Source of the DNA: Streptomyces lunaelactis
GTDB taxonomy: Bacteria; Actinomycetota; Actinomycetes; Streptomycetales; Streptomycetaceae
Length of the DNA stretch: 64,000 bases
NCBI RefSeq assembly: GCF_003054555.1
Contig: NZ_CP026304.1
Span: 806,001-870,000, forward strand
Reading direction: 5' to 3'
In this document: piece by piece, positions 62,068 to 64,000 of the stretch
Layout of the letters: each line of letters starts with the position of its first letter
Numbering within the stretch: the first letter of the stretch is position 1
Notes under the pieces: generated by a model
Told to the model about the DNA's origin: nothing
Databases searched by the model: none
The model's input: the letters and a program-made list of their open reading frames with translations, nothing else
Program-made: the position numbers and the translations under genes

Positions 62068-62814
62068 ATGACGCCGACCGGGCCGGCTGAGCTGCTCGCC
62101 ACCTGGGAGGCCGGTCTGGCGCAGCGCGACTCGGGACGGTCTCTGCTGCTGCATCGGGCTGCCCGCCCGGGGGCCGGCACCGACGAGTTGTTGTCGATGC
62201 CGGTCGGCGAGCGGGAGGCGGACCTGTTCGCGCTGCGCCGGGCGCTGTTCGGCGAGCGCATGCAGGTACTCGTGGGGTGCGCGTCGTGCGGCGAGGCCAT
62301 GGAGTTCGACCTCGACGCGACGCTGCTCGGCGCCGGGGCGCGGACAACGGACGGGCCGCTGCGAGTGGAGGAGGACGAATGGGTGGTCGAGTTCAGGCTG
62401 CCCACCGTCGCCGACCTCGCGGCGGCCGGTGCCGTGCCGGATCCGGCCGACGCCCGCCGGCTCCTCCTGGTGCGCTGCACGGTTTCGGCCGTACGGGGCG
62501 GCGAGGCCGTTCCTCCGGAGCGGCTGGCCGGACTGCTGCCGGAGCGGGTGCAGCAGCGTCTCGCCGAGAAGGCGGCGGACGCCGACCCGGCGGCCGATGT
62601 GACGCTCAACGTCGCATGTCCAAAGTGCGCTGAGGCCACCTTGGCCGAGCTGGACATCGCTTCCTATCTGTGGACCGAACTCGACACCTGGGCACGGGAC
62701 TTGATGCTCGATGTCCACCTGCTCGCCAGCGCCTACGGGTGGAGCGAGCCGGAGATCCTGGCGCTCAGCCCGCTGCGGCGTCGTTACTACCTGGAGCTGT
62801 GCGCAGATGCCTGA
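62068..62814 (+). CDS. Contractile injection system-associated protein with zinc-ribbon cysteines
   Basis: 248 aa. Two CxxC pairs (GCASCGEAMEF at about 71 and ACPKCAEATL at about 186) could form one zinc site. It ends SAYGWSEPEILALSPLRRRY, typical of small proteins in phage-tail-like clusters. Some relatives are annotated as baseplate proteins. Structural or assembly role inferred from position. 29 bp after the tube gene. Confidence 0.8.
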   Translation: MTPTGPAELLATWEAGLAQRDSGRSLLLHRAARPGAGTDELLSMPVGEREADLFALRRALFGERMQVLVGCASCGEAMEFDLDATLLGAGARTTDGPLRVEEDEWVVEFRLPTVADLAAAGAVPDPADARRLLLVRCTVSAVRGGEAVPPERLAGLLPERVQQRLAEKAADADPAADVTLNVACPKCAEATLAELDIASYLWTELDTWARDLMLDVHLLASAYGWSEPEILALSPLRRRYYLELCADA

Positions 62815-63523
62815 CTACTTCGACCGGCTGCTCGCCCGGTACACACCGGTGAGCGCGACCGGTGGTGCCGGTGGCGCGGCGCGGGTCCGGCCGCGGCTGC
62901 CCGGCCCGTTCGAGCGGGTCGAGGCGCTGCGGTCCGCTCCGCAGGAGCCCGACGCGCCGGCGGCTCTGATCCCGTCCGCGCCCGCCTTCGGTCCGGCCGA
63001 GTCGGTCCGCCACGAGCGGGAGGTGCGTACCGACCGGCACACGGTCCTGCGGACCGAGGCGGCACGGCCCGGCGAGCCCGAACGGCCCGCGGTCCGGGCC
63101 GTACCGCGCACCGAACCGCTGCTGCGGCCGGTGGCGCCCGCATCGCCGGGACCGCGTCCCGCCGCCGCCGACACATCGCGCTCGGCCCGGCGGGCGGCGC
63201 CCGCCGCGTCCGACGTCCCGCTCGATCTGCCCGCATCCGCGGCACGCGCCGCGGCCCCCGCTCCCCCGGCCGCCGCCGCACCGGCCCGGCCCCGCAGCGC
63301 CGACACCGCCACCGCGCGTGGCGCGGCACTGAGCGGAGCAGGACGGCGCGCGCCCCGGCCTGCCGAGCGCGTCGTACACGTACAGATCGGCCGGCTGGAA
63401 GTGAGCGCGGCACCGCCACCCGGCGCGAACCGCCCCGCCACCGGCCGCCCCGACCACACCGGACGGCGCGCGCCCGCACTGACCCTGGACGACTATCTGT
63501 CGCGCGGCGAGAAGAGGGACTGA
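62807..63523 (+). CDS. Disordered Ala/Pro-rich protein of the contractile injection locus
   Basis: 238 aa. Starts MPDYFDRLLARYTPVS and is then mostly Ala/Pro/Arg-rich low complexity. Short conserved end HVQIGRLEVSAAPPPGAN and LTLDDYLSRGEKRD. It overlaps the previous gene by 8 bp. Relatives occur in the same place in other actinobacterial loci; function unknown. Confidence 0.75.
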   Translation: MPDYFDRLLARYTPVSATGGAGGAARVRPRLPGPFERVEALRSAPQEPDAPAALIPSAPAFGPAESVRHEREVRTDRHTVLRTEAARPGEPERPAVRAVPRTEPLLRPVAPASPGPRPAAADTSRSARRAAPAASDVPLDLPASAARAAAPAPPAAAAPARPRSADTATARGAALSGAGRRAPRPAERVVHVQIGRLEVSAAPPPGANRPATGRPDHTGRRAPALTLDDYLSRGEKRD

Positions 63524-63529
63524 CGTTTC

Positions 63530-64000
63530 ATGAGCAACGGACTTGCCCTCGCGACGGTCACCCAGGCCCTGGCGCTGCTGATCGAGAGCAACCTGGGGCC
63601 CGAGATGGACATCGCGGTGAAGGTGGAGACCCGCAAGCCGCCGGCCGAGCCTCCGGCCGAGCCGACGATCAATGTCTTCCTGTACCAGGTCGCACCGAAC
63701 GCCTCGATGCGGCACACCGACCTGCCGACGCGCGCTTCGGACGGGAAGCTGCTGAAGCGTCCTGCCGCGCCGCTCGATCTGCACTATCTGATCAGCGCGT
63801 ACGGGGAGGAGGCGGAGCTCGTCGGGCAGCGGCTGATCGGCTGCGTGATCCGGACCCTGCACGAAATCCCGGTCCTGCCACAGGAGTTGATCGAACTCGC
63901 GGCGGAACGTCCGTATCTGGCGGGCAGTGACCTTGCCGCGTCTGCGCAGCGGGTGCGCTTCACGCCGACCGTGATGGACATCGACGAGACGTCCAAGCTG
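63530..64000 (+). CDS. DUF4255 protein of the contractile injection locus (3' end outside window)
   Basis: First 157 residues present. MSNGLALATVTQALALLIES, VFLYQVAPNASMRHTDLPTR and LDLHYLISAYGEEAELVGQR are typical of DUF4255, a family found in phage-tail-like injection clusters and thought to cap or terminate the tail. It starts 6 bp after the previous stop and continues past the window. Confidence 0.88.
   Translation, partial: MSNGLALATVTQALALLIESNLGPEMDIAVKVETRKPPAEPPAEPTINVFLYQVAPNASMRHTDLPTRASDGKLLKRPAAPLDLHYLISAYGEEAELVGQRLIGCVIRTLHEIPVLPQELIELAAERPYLAGSDLAASAQRVRFTPTVMDIDETSKL

Overview
The window is high-GC actinomycete DNA, almost certainly a Streptomyces chromosome. The evidence is strong third-position G/C, many GTG/TTG starts, Tat and lipoprotein exports, class E and F sortases, PAS/GAF/SpoIIE phosphatases, a SARP-type regulator, a DasR-like (dre) site before nagB, and a contractile injection system locus at the right edge. 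No rRNA, tRNA or CRISPR array was seen.

Left part (1-36.5 kb), mostly orderly. It holds a Tat-exported phospholipase C (5' end cut off), an LCP protein, a DUF1254 protein, a SpoIIE-type phosphatase and a DUF2252 protein. Next is a complete L-rhamnose locus. The catabolic genes run leftward (isomerase, aldolase/dehydrogenase, kinase). The ABC importer, a LacI regulator and a Tat-exported alpha-L-rhamnosidase run rightward. Three near-identical TGAAWCSWTTCA palindromes in the three promoter regions tie these into one regulon. Then come a class E sortase, the dihydroxyacetone kinase operon dhaKLM, a zinc-starvation pair (cysteine-less L32 plus CobW GTPase), a repeat-rich surface protein with a class F sortase, a SARP/NB-ARC regulator, an alpha/beta hydrolase, nagB, and a flavohemoprotein.

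Middle part (36.5-57.4 kb), rearranged. One zinc-type alcohol dehydrogenase/quinone oxidoreductase gene appears to lie in three collinear pieces: codons 1-49 at 36.7 kb, the middle at 44.7-45.2 kb, and the C-terminus at 57.05-57.38 kb. The first gap (about 7.9 kb) holds a second SpoIIE phosphatase and an APC permease/unknown/PaaN-like operon, with gene fragments (PsiE, S8 protease, DAG kinase) at both edges. The second gap (about 11.86 kb) is bounded by imperfect inverted repeats (45187-45213 and 57019-57041) and begins with a tyrosine recombinase. It looks like a decayed mobile element. Inside are remnants of recombinases and of IS110- and IS630-type transposases, a GNAT pseudogene, an HxlR regulator, an orphan glutamate-type binding protein, a small anti-sigma-like ATPase cassette, an asparaginase with altered zinc-site residues, a LysR gene flanked by inverted copies of its own control region, and an atypical response regulator.

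Right part (57.6-64 kb). An APC permease is followed by the first genes of a phage-tail-like contractile injection system: sheath, tube, a zinc-ribbon protein, a disordered protein, and a DUF4255 protein cut by the window end.
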